Shown: positions 32,660 through 44,230, counted from the stretch's first letter. The stretch: 64,000 nt of DNA from Pegoplata infirma (GCA_963921195.1 OY992540.1:59652844-59716843); one strand, 5' to 3'. Made by a program: numbers and translations. Notes: generated from the letters alone by a model not told the origin.

Positions 32660-33735
32660 GTCTCAAATTATAACACATTTGATGTAGAGAAATGTCTAAT
32701 TTTGCAATAGAAATTTTTCCTACATGGAAAATATAAAATGTTGAGAAATTTTTCGCGAAAAAATATTTTTTTATAGGGAAACTGTCTAAGAATGTTAGAC
32801 TTTTGCTTTACGAAAAATTTCTCAGAATCTGAGACTTTTTTCGTGTAGAAAAATTTTTAGATTCTAAAACTTTTTTTCTACAGAAAAAATCTTAGATTCT
32901 GAGACCTTTTACTATAAAAAAGTCTCATATTTTGAAGCATTTTTGAGAAAATTTTCCTATAGAAAAGGTCTCAGATTATTAGATTTTTTTCGTTCTGAAA
33001 AATGTTATATTCTGAGACCTTTTTGCTATAGAAAAAGTTTCAGATTCTTAGACCTTTTTCCTATAGAAAAAGTCTCAGATCCTTTGACATTTTTCCTATA
33101 GAAAAAGTCTCAGATCCTTTGACGTATATTTTGTAGAAAAAGTCTCAGATTCTGAGAACTTTTTTCTATAGAAAACGTGTCAGATTTTTAGACCTTTTTC
33201 CCTTAGAAAAACCCGTGTAAAAATGTATTAGATCTTATCTGATCTGTTCATATATGTTCATATATGATCGTATCTGATTGCATATAATTATATCTGAAAT
33301 GTCCAAAATCGAGATCTAATTATATCTCGGATTTGGCAATGTTGACCAAATCCGAGATATAATTAGATCTCGATTTGGTCATTTTAGATATATTTATATC
33401 TAATCAGACATGATCATAAATGAATAGATATAAACAGATTAAATAAGATCTAATCCATTTTTACACGGGAAGTCTCAGATTCTGAGACCTTATTCCTAGA
33501 AAAAGTCTTATATTCTTAGACGTTCTTCCTATAGAAAAAGTATCAGATTCTGAGAAATTTTTCTTGTATAAAAAAGGTAAGATTCTGGCACTTTTTTTCT
33601 AAAGAAAACGTCTCCGATTCTCCGATTCTGAGACTTTTAGAATTTGGAAATTTTTCTACAAAAATCCGAAAAAGAAAATATTTGAGAAAAAATATCAGAG
33701 TTTTTCTGTACCTTTTTCTATAGAAAATTTCTCAG
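32660..33735 (+). repeat. CTCAGA minisatellite, second locus
   Basis: Roughly twenty degenerate 31-36-bp units, each with TCTCAGATTCTGAGA and TTTTTCCTATAGAAAAA, both palindromic. It is interrupted at 33212-33469 by a hairpin MITE. Confidence 0.8.
33212..33469. mobile_element. 258-bp hairpin MITE
   Basis: Ends CCCGTGTAAAAATG and CATTTTTACACGGG are exact inverses, and the two halves pair along the whole length around a centre at about 33,340 (GGCAATGTTGACC). It breaks the CTCAGA array, and the array continues in phase afterwards, so at most about 2 bp (AA) was duplicated. A transcript would fold into a long hairpin with a short loop. Confidence 0.8.
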
Positions 33736-34480
33736 ATTTTCTGACCTTTTAAATATTATAAATTCCGAGATATTTTATTATAAATATCAAATTTTCATTT
33801 TAAAAAAAAAATTGATTTGTGAACATTCAACACTTTAATTTTCTGAATCATTTCTCCAAACAAAAGTTTTCAGATTCTGAAATAATAATCGAATAATTTT
33901 GATCGCATGATCCAGTGTTTTTATTTACAGTTTATGTTCAACCTAACCGAGAACTGGTAATAATGACTGTCGTCTCGTTGTAGCGAATTTGACAAAGGAT
34001 TTTGGTGCGAATCGAACCAAAGACTCCTGTTTCAGGGGGCCCCGATTCTAAGGCATTTTGAAAAAATTTCCAAAATAATTTAACATACGTTACACAATCG
34101 ACATCTTTAAGATTTTAAGATATTTTTCCTATTTCTATGTAGTAGACAAACATTTTTTATGTAAACCAAATTAAGATCCTGCAACATTTTTCACAAAAAA
34201 AAATATATTCTAATTGTAAGTTTCACAGAAAATTTTCAGATTAAGTCACATTTTTCCTTTAAAAATTTTCAAATTTTTCCCATAAAAATTTTCAGATTTT
34301 TTTTTTTATGAAAAATTTTTGGATTTCGAGATTTTTTTCCTTCGGTAATTTTTTTTAGAAAATTTCCTTCTTTTTTTTTCTTTTTTTCTTTCTTTTTCCT
34401 CTATTTTTTCTTTTTAAAATAAAGTCTGGGTTGGGAAATTTCTACTTTTCCCCACCCCTTCTACCCGCGCATGATTACAA
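33736..34480. other. Degraded CTCAGA-like DNA and unclassified sequence
   Basis: Occasional TTTTCAGATT and CATAAAAATTTTCAGA units continue to about 34,330. At 33,905-34,050 a less AT-rich block contains a B-box-like GGTTCGATTCG on the minus strand without a convincing A box. A T-rich tract follows at 34,360-34,415. Confidence 0.4.
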
Positions 34481-34484
34481 TTTA

Positions 34485-34830
34485 TCATTTTCGTATTGCT
34501 TTTGACCTTTTCCGAATTATGATTGACCAATTTGGAATTACAATTGAAATTTTTTTTAATAACAATTGATCTTAATCTAATTTCAATTGCGATATTCGAA
34601 TTACAATTGATGATTTTGAACTTAAAATTAATCGTTTGGAGCTAAAATTAATATTTTTCGAGTTACAATTGATATGCAATTAAACTTTTTCGAATAACAT
34701 TTGATCTTTTATGAGTAACAATTGAAATTTTCGAATTGCTATTGAACATTTTTTGAATTACAATTGATCTTATGAATTACAATTTAAATATTCAAATTAA
34801 TATTGATCTTGTTAAAATAACAATTGAACA
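34485..34830 (-). repeat. Degenerate 21-bp array
   Basis: Units of AATTACAATTGATCTT with many changes. It ends at a 38-bp sequence (CAGTTCATGCGAATAAGGAC and on) whose inverse borders the next array at 35,823. Confidence 0.6.
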
Positions 34831-35860
34831 GTTCATGCGAATAAGGACGAATAGACCACTTTTTCGCAAACACGTTTTTTTGCATATATGCATTTTATTA
34901 GCAGAGCCCTACAATCCTATGCAGAAATTTTGGGGAAATTTTGACTTTTAAGGCTAAAGAAATGACTTTGAAAGTGCAATAATTCGTATATTTTTATATT
35001 TTTGTTTAAATTGGGAGTGAACTAACGCATAATTTTGATTAAAAACAACACAAAAACATACAAAAATTTTACTTTCGGTAACAATGTGTTGAAAGAACAT
35101 TACGAGGAACAAACCACACTTATTATATTGGCAAAAAATGTTACCGTTCTTGAGTTATAAGACTTAAAAGTGTGGAATCAAAAAGGGCGAATATCCATCC
35201 TTAACAGAATATTATATAAAAATAATTTAGCAGCGAGTTTAAAATTGATATTAGCTAAAATTTGAAATTGTACACAAAAAAAAAACAATCTTAGCACATA
35301 CAAACAAATTAACCAGATTTGCAAAAATTTGTTCATGTCCTTATGTTACGTCGTAATATGCAGTCAAGGGTTAATATTATAATTCCTAAAAATGTATTTA
35401 GTGTCATAAAGAATTACTACTGCATCAAATGGCAGGAATATTAAAAAAAAATTAACAAAAAAAATGTTTTTGCATGTCCTTGCAATCCTTAAAAAGTGTA
35501 TCCTTGAAGTCCTTAAAGTGTTACAAACAAATACCAACCATAGTTCGTCAAGTTTTGCAAGTCTTATGAAAATGTAGTCAAAATCTGCGGCAAAATAACA
35601 CATTTTTATTCAAATTTCAATACATCTTTTTGGATATTCGCCCTTTTTCCATATAAGCAAAAATTGAAGTCCAATTTTTGGCAAGTTCTCTTTCGAATAC
35701 CTTACTAAAATTTTGTATATAGGTAGATGTGACTTAAATCTTTAAGCTAATTCCAAGAAGTTGACAAAAATATTATTTTTTAACCGTTTCCTGCGTTTTT
35801 ATTGTCCCCTGTAAAATTATACAAATGGTCTATTCGTCTTTATTCGCATGAACTGTTCAA
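34831..35860. other. Segment bounded by a 38-bp inverted repeat
   Basis: TTCATGCGAATAAGGACGAA near 34,834 and TTCGTCTTTATTCGCATGAA near 35,832 are inverse with one mismatch and enclose about 0.96 kb. The interior has no domain; a minus-strand frame of 79 codons (35364-35603) is unremarkable. Both borders adjoin 21-bp arrays. It could be an unclassified element inserted in one array. Confidence 0.45.
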
Positions 35861-36125
35861 TTGATCTGTTTAGAATAACAATTGATCTCAATCGAATTAG
35901 AATTGATCTGTTTCGATTAAAAAATAATCTTTTTCGAATTACAATTGATCTTTTGCGAATTACAATTGATATTTTTCGAATAATAATTGATCTTTGAATG
36001 TCAATAAACCTTTTTCGAATTGCAATTGATCTTTTAATAATTATAATTGAAATCTTAACATTGCAAATTATCTTTTTTAAAATACAATTAATATTTTTGA
36101 ATTTCAATTGATCTTTTTCGAATTT
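35861..36125 (-). repeat. Degenerate 21-bp array
   Basis: AATTACAATTGATCTTTT units in the same orientation as 34,485-34,830, consistent with one array split in two. The minus frame at 35817-36107 (RKRSI/IRKISI repeats) is an artefact of the 21-bp period. Confidence 0.65.
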
Positions 36126-37085
36126 CGTCTGTTAGTGTTCCCAGTCTTTATATCAGACGATTGTTGATTTTTAATCTTAAGAATATAGAAAAATAAATTT
36201 ATATAAAGTTTTCCTGTTTTTGGAAAGTAATCCCGAGTCAAGGAGCGCATCCAAACCACCTAAGTTCATGCATGATTCCCTAAGGCGATGTCACATTTTA
36301 GAGCGCTAGTTGGTAGCGCAGACAAAGTGCTCTTAAGATGCAGTAAAATAATGATTTATCATCATCTCTCTTAAAATCTCGATTTATTTTTGCTGGGTTA
36401 ATATCCACAGAATGGTGCTCATAACAAGTTAAAAAACTGAGTAACACAAACTTATTTTTAATCCCCTCATCATTCTGTGTGCAGTAAGGGTTAAACATGA
36501 TAGCACACAATATCCTAGTGAAAGTATGCCATGGTTCAAATGAGACTAAAGTTAAATTATGGTATTTTAACTAAACTCTTTTACTATTATTGTTGTTTAA
36601 TGCTTTTGGTAGTGGCGGTGGTGGTGGTTCTTGTTGTTTCAATGTTTGATTATTCGTTTGGCTGTTGTGGTGGTGCTTGGATTTGTATGAAACGCAAAGG
36701 CATCGCCGGCCCCATCATCATCCTCCTCACATCCCCAACAATATTATAAACCAGTGTGTGTGTATGTTGGTTTAGTGAAATGTGTGTTAGTGACACAGTT
36801 TTTATTTCTTGTTCTTTATTTACTACTCATTCCCCTATAAAAATTTCACATCACATTTCAGTTTTTTTTGCTGGAAGAAGAACATGAACTTTTATTTTGC
36901 TGTTGTTGCCAATAATATTGTAATGCAATGTAGGGATGATTGTGTTGGTACCAATGTTCTTTTTTTTCTTTGGGTAGGATTAGATTTGAGGTACTAATAT
37001 TGCATTCTCCTAATATTCTGATATTTTTTAAATATTTTAGCAGGTACGGATCCACAGTGAGGGAAAGAAAATTTCCCACCCCCCA
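36126..37085. other. Single-copy-looking DNA, no gene recognised
   Basis: Less AT-rich than most of the window. Contains open frames of 62-106 codons on both strands without recognised domains. The plus frame at 36531-36749 has a hydrophobic run (LMLLVVAVVVVLVVS) that comes from GTGGTG/GTTGTT low complexity. This is a place where a host exon could hide, but I cannot support one. Confidence 0.4.
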
Positions 37086-37605
37086 AAACCAACACAGTTC
37101 CCTTTTGTCTCTAAAGCAGGCCACAAGACAATGATTCCATACAGCAGAATTGGACACACCACTGCTGTATAAATCCAATGAACGAATTTAGTGCTAAGTC
37201 GCCATAGTTTTCTTACCCGTTCCTCAATATTATGCCTGAAATTCAACTTCCTCGCTAGAAATACTCCAAGATACTTAACTCCATCTAAAAAGGGGATCTC
37301 ACAATCAGTGCTATCTAGAGAAATAGGATCTAAATCAGGAATCTTACTTTTCTTTGTCAACAAGACAAGCTTTGTTTTACTCAGATTAACTCCCAGACCA
37401 TGCTCTCTTGCCCATTTGGACACATATTTCAGAGAACCCTGAAGAAATTCCGCCAATGTTGGCAGTGCTTTCCCTTTACTGCTGTCGCGACATCATCAGC
37501 ATATGCGACAAAATGATAACCCCGTGATTCTAGAGAAAGAGAAGCATTTAACTCAGTGTTAGGTTTCAAAGAAACGGGGAAAGAACACCTGCCTGTGGTT
37601 TGTGA
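37086..37605 (-). pseudogene. LINE reverse-transcriptase fragment, copy 3
   Basis: The minus strand encodes the end of an RT domain like copies 1 and 2: the catalytic YADDVA (near 37,495-37,510), GVNLSKTKLVLL, DGVKYLGVFLARKLNF and IYTAVVCPILLYGIIV. Compared with the other copies it lacks about 15 residues after IEERVRK and has a frameshift near 37,460. It is truncated at both ends; the 3' loss must be a later deletion, since LINE insertion keeps the 3' end. It is more diverged than copies 1 and 2 are from each other. Confidence 0.85.
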
Positions 37606-37850
37606 TACTGGTAATAATTTTGAAATAATAGTTCTTTTTTTTTCTTTGATATTTGCACACTAAATTTATCTAATTCTCTAAAGAATTCAGATGATGGGGA
37701 AATTGGAAAAACCCTGAAACGCTCGTTTTGAAAAATTACCAAATTTTTCAAAGCAGAAATTCTAGGAGTATTTAGTTGGAGAATATCCTAATAAAGAAAG
37801 TACAGCCAGAAAATTTTTAAATTTTTTTAGGACTAAATAATAACGAAAAA
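37606..37850. other. Unclassified sequence
   Basis: Adjoins the LINE fragment. No repeat unit or domain is seen, except that GGTTTGTGATACTGG may be the last recognisable LINE-derived piece. Confidence 0.35.
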
Positions 37851-38155
37851 GATCAACGAAAATTCCATTTGTAATTCGTAAAAGATCAATTGTAATAAGT
37901 AAAAGATCAATTGAAAACAAAAAAATATCAATTGTAATTCGAAAAATACCAATTGTAATTCGACAAAATTCAGTTGTAATTCGAAAAAGATTTATTGTAA
38001 TTCGTAAAAGATCAATTGTAATTCGTAAAAGATCAATTGTAATTCGTAAAAGATCATATGTAGTTCGAAGATTCCAATCGTAACTCGAAAAAGATCAATT
38101 GTTATTCGAATATGATCAATTGTAATTTGAAATTTATAAATTGTAATTCCAATAA
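37851..38155 (+). repeat. 21-bp array (GATCAATTGTAATTCG)
   Basis: About fourteen units, fairly well kept at 37,980-38,060. It abuts a reversed DINE 3' end at 38,157, so the DINE inserted at or in this array. Confidence 0.75.
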
Positions 38156-38156
38156 G

Positions 38157-38830
38157 TATAAAAGTTAAATTCGACTTGGCCGAATCTATGAATACTAGGG
38201 ATATAACCATTTGCATATTTTTGAAAATATCAAAAAGGGCCTATCATAGTGAGAAAGTACATAGAAAATCAATAAGAAATGCGTCCTCTTTTTTTCGCGA
38301 ATGTTAAAAAAGGTTCGGCACCGATCGCGATGAAGTTTTTGCTAATATTTTTTTTCAAATATTTATTCAACCCATGTTTCAAATGTTAAAAATCATACTG
38401 CTAATTTTTCTAGTTTTATTTTTGTTGTAAAACGACGAAAGTCAAAATAACGTTGAAAGGGACGGATTCCCACCATAAAACATACAAAAATTAAATTTGA
38501 AGTGTTTTAGAAATTGCAATCGGTGCCGAAGGTTTTTGGACCAAAATGACCCCGGATACCGTTTTTTGTTATCAGTATAACATTGCCCATATCGTTATGA
38601 TAGGTTCTTATTTTGGTTATACCCCTAATGAATACCCTCCACAATGCCCTTTTTAAAGGATAGTAAATTTTTTAATGTGAAAAAAATTAAAAATTGTGAT
38701 TCAAAATATTTTATATTGAGTAAAAAACTCCGAAAAAAAGAAAATGCAAATTTCTTCATTTGTGCCTGCAATTTCAGATCATGTTGGTAACCCTTGCAAA
38801 ATAATGTAAGAGACAAAAAAGTTGAAAAAA
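38157..38830 (-). mobile_element. Two DINE-like 3' portions in reverse
   Basis: One begins AAGTATAAAAGTTAAATTCG at 38,155. A second 3' signature, AATACCCTCCACAATGCCC, occurs at 38,631. This resembles a head-to-tail pair or a duplication. The upstream core is missing. Confidence 0.5.
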
Positions 38831-39110
38831 AAAATATTAAGTGAGGTTGAGATTGCTAGAAATAGAATTGTAGTGTTGGAAACTGTCAAAATTTATTCTG
38901 TAGAAACTATAAATATTCACATATATAAGAAACAGTTTTCATTAACAAGGCAAACCGACATTTAAAATCCTACTGATTATAACACTAACTGGGGTGTTTG
39001 AAACCGGTATGGGAAATACCAGAAATGTCTATAATTTTTTGAAATTCAATTTTTCTCCTGAATTTTTTCATCCTAAATCCTTATAACACATATAATTAGA
39101 GCCCGTGCTC
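38831..39110. other. Unclassified sequence
   Basis: No recognisable repeat or gene. It may include decayed DINE interior. Confidence 0.3.
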
Positions 39111-39149
39111 GATCTGTACTTAAAGAAAAAATAAAAAAAAACTTTTTTT

Positions 39150-40260
39150 TTTGTTCTTTTTTAAGACGATCTAGCGATGTCCGTCCATCCGTCGGTCTGT
39201 CGGTTGAAAACATGCCACCTTTTGAAAGAATTTACGGAGACTCCTGAAATTTGGCATATATGTTGACCATTTACCCGGTCAGGCTGACATTGCAATCCAG
39301 CGAAATTGGTCCAGTGGTTCAAAAGTTATAAGCAAAAGAGTGAGTTTCGGCAAGGGGTTTTCGCAAATTTACGAGATAAAACACACGGTAACTTTCGAAC
39401 GACAATTCTGAGGGTGCTGAAGTGTAGCATGAATATTTGTCGTTCCTCTGGCCCAGTTCGTTTTAAATTTCAGACAAATCGGTGAAGTGATTCAAATGTT
39501 ATAAGCAAACCCCTGAATTTCAGATTGGTTTCACCTAAAATTCACGTGTTGAAAAACCCGAGTTTTAAAAAAAAAAACTTTAAAAACAATAACAAGCCAC
39601 AAAATTACTTTTCAGAGTATTTTTGTCACGCAGAAATATTTTTACACTAAAAAAAAAAAAATACACTCGAAAAAAATTTTACACTCAAAAAAAAATTTAG
39701 TACAAATTTACAATAAAATATTGGTCTAAGACCCCATAAAGTATGTATATTCAAGATCCTCGATCGATTTTAAGTCGATCTAGCGATATTCGCCCGTCCG
39801 TCCGTCCATCTGTCTGCCTGTCCATCCGCTACTGAAGTTTTGTTGGTCATTTACCTGGTCAGGTTGGTATTGCAATCCAGCCAAATCGGTCCAGTGGTTC
39901 AAAAGTTATGAGCAAAAGAGTAAATTTCGGCAAGGGGTTTTCGCGAATTTACGAGACCAAAAACACGATAACTTTCGAAAGACAAAAAAAAATTTTTTGT
40001 TTACAAAAATTACACTAGTTTGGGTACATAAGTACGTGCATTCACTCAGAAATATTTTTACAGTAAAAAAAAAAAAACATTACACTCGAAAAAAATTTTA
40101 CACTCAAAAAAATAACTATAATTTTTTTTTTTTTAAGTGATAATAAAAGAGTTTTTTACTCAAAATAAAATATTTCTAATCAAAATTTTTAATTTTTTTC
40201 ACGTTTTAAGGATAGTCCTTTAGAAAAGGCATTGTGGATGGTACTTAACTTTTCTACTAG
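39150..40260 (+). mobile_element. Two DINE-like copies in tandem
   Basis: (GTCC/GTCT)n tracts at 39,178-39,203 and 39,795-39,828 each follow GATCTAGCGAT. Each is followed by ATTGCAATCCAGC and TCCAGTGGTTCAAAAGTTAT. The second copy reaches a 3' end like TGGATGGTACTTAACTTTTC. TTTTACACTCAAAAAA tandem motifs occur in both. Confidence 0.65.
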
Positions 40261-40479
40261 TTTAAATTTAAACGATTTTTATAATTTTCAAGACCCCTTA
40301 ACTCGAATATTAGAATGACCAGAAGCCTCGAAATTTTACACGTTCTGTGTTTTGTTAAACTAACCTCCAATTTTAACTCTTATTTAATTCTCTAATTATA
40401 CACTACACGACTCAGTGGTACAGGGCATAATGAGTTTGTGCTGATGTTTGTAACTACCCGAAATATTGGTCTTAGACCT

Positions 40480-40965
40480 ACCTTCCATCTATAGGTTTAA
40501 TCACGATACAGGTCGCAATTTTCAAAAAATTGACTTAAATTTAAGCTTCTTTTGACCCAAGGACGAAGCCTATTGAAATTGGAAAAAATCGGTCCATGTT
40601 AAGACCTAGCCCCCATACGAACGCGCCCTTTGAATTTCGCTTAAATGCCTCTAATAACCGTATTATAATAGGTGCTGTTTTGAAATTTAACAGGTAATAA
40701 AATTTTGTATGCCCAAACCATCGCACCAAATTTCAAAGCAATCGGGTCAGTCCTTCTGGTAGTCCCTATACAAACCACTTTCCCGATATTCACATAATTT
40801 CCTCAAAATTCATAAAAATTAAAATATTTGATAAAAATTTTATTTGTAGGTGTTAAACGTGTACTTTGGTAACCTAATCAAATCGAAATACATTTGGACC
40901 ATTTTTGGACTTACAAGGGAAGTCTCCCTAGTATCACCCGCGGATCTTTATGGAATTGGTTTTTT
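40480..40965 (+). repeat. Dispersed repeat C, second copy
   Basis: Same order of motifs as 17,365-17,850: ACGATACAGGTCGCAATT, CCCAAGGACGAAGCCTATTG, ACCTAGCCCCCATACGAA and TCCCGATATTCACA. Confidence 0.65.
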
Positions 40966-41298
40966 TTGTAGATCAGAAAAAATAAAGGGACACGTGTTTT
41001 TTTTTAGCACGTATTTAGGGGGTAAAAAGGAGGGAGGCCATTTTTCAGTTTTTTTCGTTTATCTCCTATATTATGCAATGAAACCTAGTCATGTTTCATA
41101 CCAAATGAAAGATCTTTGGAAAACCTATCTACGTGTGCTAAGAACGTGTATAAACATAAACAACTTTTCGTCATATTGAGTAAAATACCAAAATTTTAGG
41201 ACATTTTTGTTAATAAGTCGAAAAATATTATTTTCTTTGGCCCGTTGTTAGCACCACGAGATATGTATTTTTAATACCTTTAATCTGATACCACATAT
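40966..41298. other. Unclassified sequence
   Basis: A 109-codon plus frame (40850-41179) starts in repeat C and continues here without any domain. I do not call it a gene. Confidence 0.35.
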
Positions 41299-42381
41299 GA
41301 GGCATTCCACACCAAATGTCCAGCGAAAAAAAACACGTGTACCATAAACTTCTGAATAGCTTGTATGGATAGCCCTATATGGAACTTAGAAAATTGCGTT
41401 TTCGGTTTTTCAATTTTTCAAAAACTGGGCTTAGGAGGCGTGGTCAAATATTGGAACAATGGTCAAATTTGTGGCGAGTTACCTTGATTAAATATTTATC
41501 ACATTAAAACTAAATGCACCACAATCTTAAAAATTTGCATTCTTATATAGTTTCGTATGGGCTATCGAATAAAATTGTTTTCCAAGAAAAATTTTCAGAA
41601 CCCGTTCTGAAATTTTCCATTTTTTAAAAAAGTCAATTTATCAAAAATCCGGCCACTTTTTTTTCTTTTTTTTAATTTTTTTTTTTAAAGTTTAGATGTT
41701 TGTCCATCCACACAAAAAAAATCAGAAATGTATTTTTCGTTTTTTTCGAGAAAATCGCATTTGAATTTTAAATTTCATAACAATTTTATAATTTGCTTGT
41801 ATTTTCTTGTGTCAACAGAGCGTATGACGAATATTTATGAAATTAATATTACTCATTCGCAACTTTAAAACAAAGAAATACAAGCAAATAACAAAATTGT
41901 TATGAAATTTAAAGTTCAAATGCGATTTTCTCGAAAAAAAGATGAACGTGTTTCTGATTTTTTTTGTGTGGATGGACAAACATCTAAACTTTTAAAAAAA
42001 TAAATAAAAAAGAAAAAAAAAAGTGGCCGGATTTTTGATAAATTTACTTGTTTACAAAATGGAAAATTTCAGAACGGGTTCTGAAAATTTTCCAAAACAA
42101 AAAATTTTAATCGATAGCCCATACAAAACTATATAAGAACGTAAATTTTTGACAATTTGGTGCATTCCGTATTAATGTGATAAATATTTAATCAAGGCAA
42201 CTCGCCAAAAATTTTACCATTTTTCCAATATTTGACCACGCCTCCTAAGCCCAGTTTTCAAAAATTTGAAAAACCAAAAACGCAATTTTCTTAGTTACAT
42301 ATAGGGCTATCCAAACAACCTGTTCAGAAATTTACGGGACACATGTTTTTCTGTAGCGGGACATTTGGTGTGGAATGCCTC
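41299..42381. mobile_element. Foldback family A, complete copy
   Basis: Ends GAGGCATTCCACACCAAATG and its inverse. The arms pair through GGCTTAGGAGGCGTGGTCAA and its inverse. ATAT lies outside each end. The centre (about 41,800-41,900) holds a longer spacer than in 12830-13774. Its right end is separated only by ATAT from the next family member. Confidence 0.85.
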
Positions 42382-42385
42382 ATAT

Positions 42386-43742
42386 GAGGCATTCCACACC
42401 AAATGTTCAGCAAAAAAAAAAAAGTGATGTCGTGTCAATATGAAATCAATTGCAGAGTATTCACCCTTAGGTAACTATTAAATAACACAAATAAAATTTC
42501 AGTTTTTTCAAAAAGTGGGCTTTGTACCATGGTCAAATATTGAAAATATCTGAATTTTTTGTCTTAGTACCTTTATTTAAATATTTATGCAAAATTAGTG
42601 AAACACAGCGAAGCCTTTGAAATCAAAGTTTTTTTTATAAATTTTTGTATGGGCTATCGATTAAAAAATAAAAATTGGAACATTTTCAGAAGAAGTTCTG
42701 AATTTATTAAATTTAAACTTAAACTTTATTTATCAAAAAACATGCCACAATTTTATTTATTTTTTAAATGTTCAAAAATTAGTTAAGGTGTATATCTATC
42801 TGTTCTGAAATTTTCAGAGATGTTTTTTTCCTTGTTTTCGAGAAAAAAAAATGTTGAACATTGACCTATGCTTATAATTTACAATAATGGGGTATATTAC
42901 GTATGCGAATGAGTAATATTAACTCTTAAAAAAAAAATTAAAATAGAGATGTTTTCGTGGGTGATTTTTTTGTGACGATCACGCACGCTCACGAAGGAAA
43001 AGTTTTAATCACGCACGACTTTTCATTTTCCTCAAGTTCACGTACGCTCATGTGAGCAGAAAAAAATGTTGTCACGGGCACGATACTCACGTGAGCGTGA
43101 GCAAAATAAATGAGCATGCGTGATTAAAATAATTTTCTTGGTGAGAGTGCGTGATGGTAAAAAAAAACTAACCCACGATCATATCTCTATTTTAAATGTT
43201 TTTTAAGAGTTAATATTACTCATTCGCATACGTAATATACCCCATTATTGTAAATTATAAGCATAGTGCAATGTTCAACATTTTTTTTTCTCGAAAACAA
43301 GGAAAAAAACATCTCTGCAAATTTCAGAACGGTAGAATATAACCCTTAACTATTTTTTTAACATGTAAAAAAAATAAAATTGTGGCATGTTTTTTGATAT
43401 AAAAAGTTTAAATTTAAATTTAAAATATTCAGAACTTCTTCTGAAATTTTTCCAATTTTTATTTTTTTAATCGATAGCCCATACAAAAATCTATAAAAAA
43501 ACTTTTATTTTAAAGACATCACTGTGTTTCATTTCATTGACATAAATATTGAAATAAAGATACTTAGGCAAAAAATGCTGAAATTTTCAACTTTTGACCA
43601 TGCCTCCAAGGCCCACTTTTTGAAAAATCTTAAATTTTATTTTTGTTATTTAATAGTGCCCTAAGAGCGAATACTTTGCAAATGATATCCTATTGAAACC
43701 ACCATGTTTTTTTTTTGTGAAACAGTTGGTGTGGAATGACTC
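42386..43742. mobile_element. Foldback family A variant, interrupted at its centre
   Basis: Ends GAGGCATTCCACACCAAATG and GGTGTGGAATGACTC; ATAT at both sides. The arms share CGATAGCCCATACAAAA, AACATTTTTTTTTCTCGAAA and TTAATATTACTCATTCGCAT in inverse. They are only loosely similar to standard family A outside the tips. A CACG-rich MITE occupies the centre (42944-43189). Confidence 0.75.
42944..43189. mobile_element. CACG-rich MITE (hAT-like), central insertion
   Basis: TAGAGATG..CGTGGGTGA on the left and ACCCACGATCATATCTCTA on the right are inverse. The interior repeats CACG, CTCACGTGAGCGTGAG and GATCACGCACG. The ends resemble the element at 53031-53504, which has an 8-bp TSD. Here the surrounding palindrome prevents a clear TSD. 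Confidence 0.6.
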
Positions 43743-43789
43743 ATATGCCTATATTAATTTTGTTTAAATAGACGTAAATCGTAAAAAAC

Positions 43790-44230
43790 TGAAAAAGGTC
43801 AATTTCCCCCCATACAAATCGACCGCCCCTAAAAATTAGTTTGGGCCGCTAAAAAAAATACTTGTTGAATTAATTTTCGTTCTTAACAACATATTCAAAT
43901 TTCATGAAGCTCGGAGGGTGACACCAGGGAGACTTCCCTTGTTAGTCCCCTATATACAAATTTCGATCGATATTCAGTTATTTGCAAAAAAAAAAATAAA
44001 CCAATTCCACTAAAAATTGATCTTCGTGTGTTTTCTACACTAAATAAAGATCTAACAAAAAATAGGTACAATCGGTCCATGTTTGGACTTGGGACCCATT
44101 TTTTGGAAAACACTGGTGTAAGGTATTATATGGTCGTCGTGGTCGCACCGTTGGTGTATCCAAGAAGAAGATTTTTTTTTTTTTTGTGTAGGTTATTATA
44201 TGGTCGGTCTTGACCAACTATAACTTTCTT
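43790..44230. repeat. Dispersed repeat C fragments
   Basis: CCATGTTTGGACTTGGGACCCATTTT and GGTCGGTCTTGACC recall 17,935-17,985; GGGAGACTTCCCTTGTTAGT is the inverse of 40,915-40,935. Several short open frames overlap here and none is convincing. Confidence 0.45.

Noticed and set aside
33905..34050. Possible tRNA gene on the minus strand (GGTTCGATTCG)
   Set aside because: Only a B-box-like string is present. No A box at the right spacing and no acceptor pairing.
36531..36749. Possible small membrane protein with a hydrophobic run
   Set aside because: The hydrophobic run comes from GTT/GTG low complexity. No signal, homologue or splice context is visible.
37020..37075. Splice acceptor (TTTTTTAAATATTTTAG|CAGG) before an exon
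   Set aside because: The following frame has no domain and runs into the LINE fragment within about 50 bp. A pyrimidine-poor match in AT-rich DNA is expected by chance.
31180..38155. CRISPR-like array from regularly spaced 21-bp repeats
   Set aside because: Units are contiguous with no unique spacers, and the DNA is eukaryotic.
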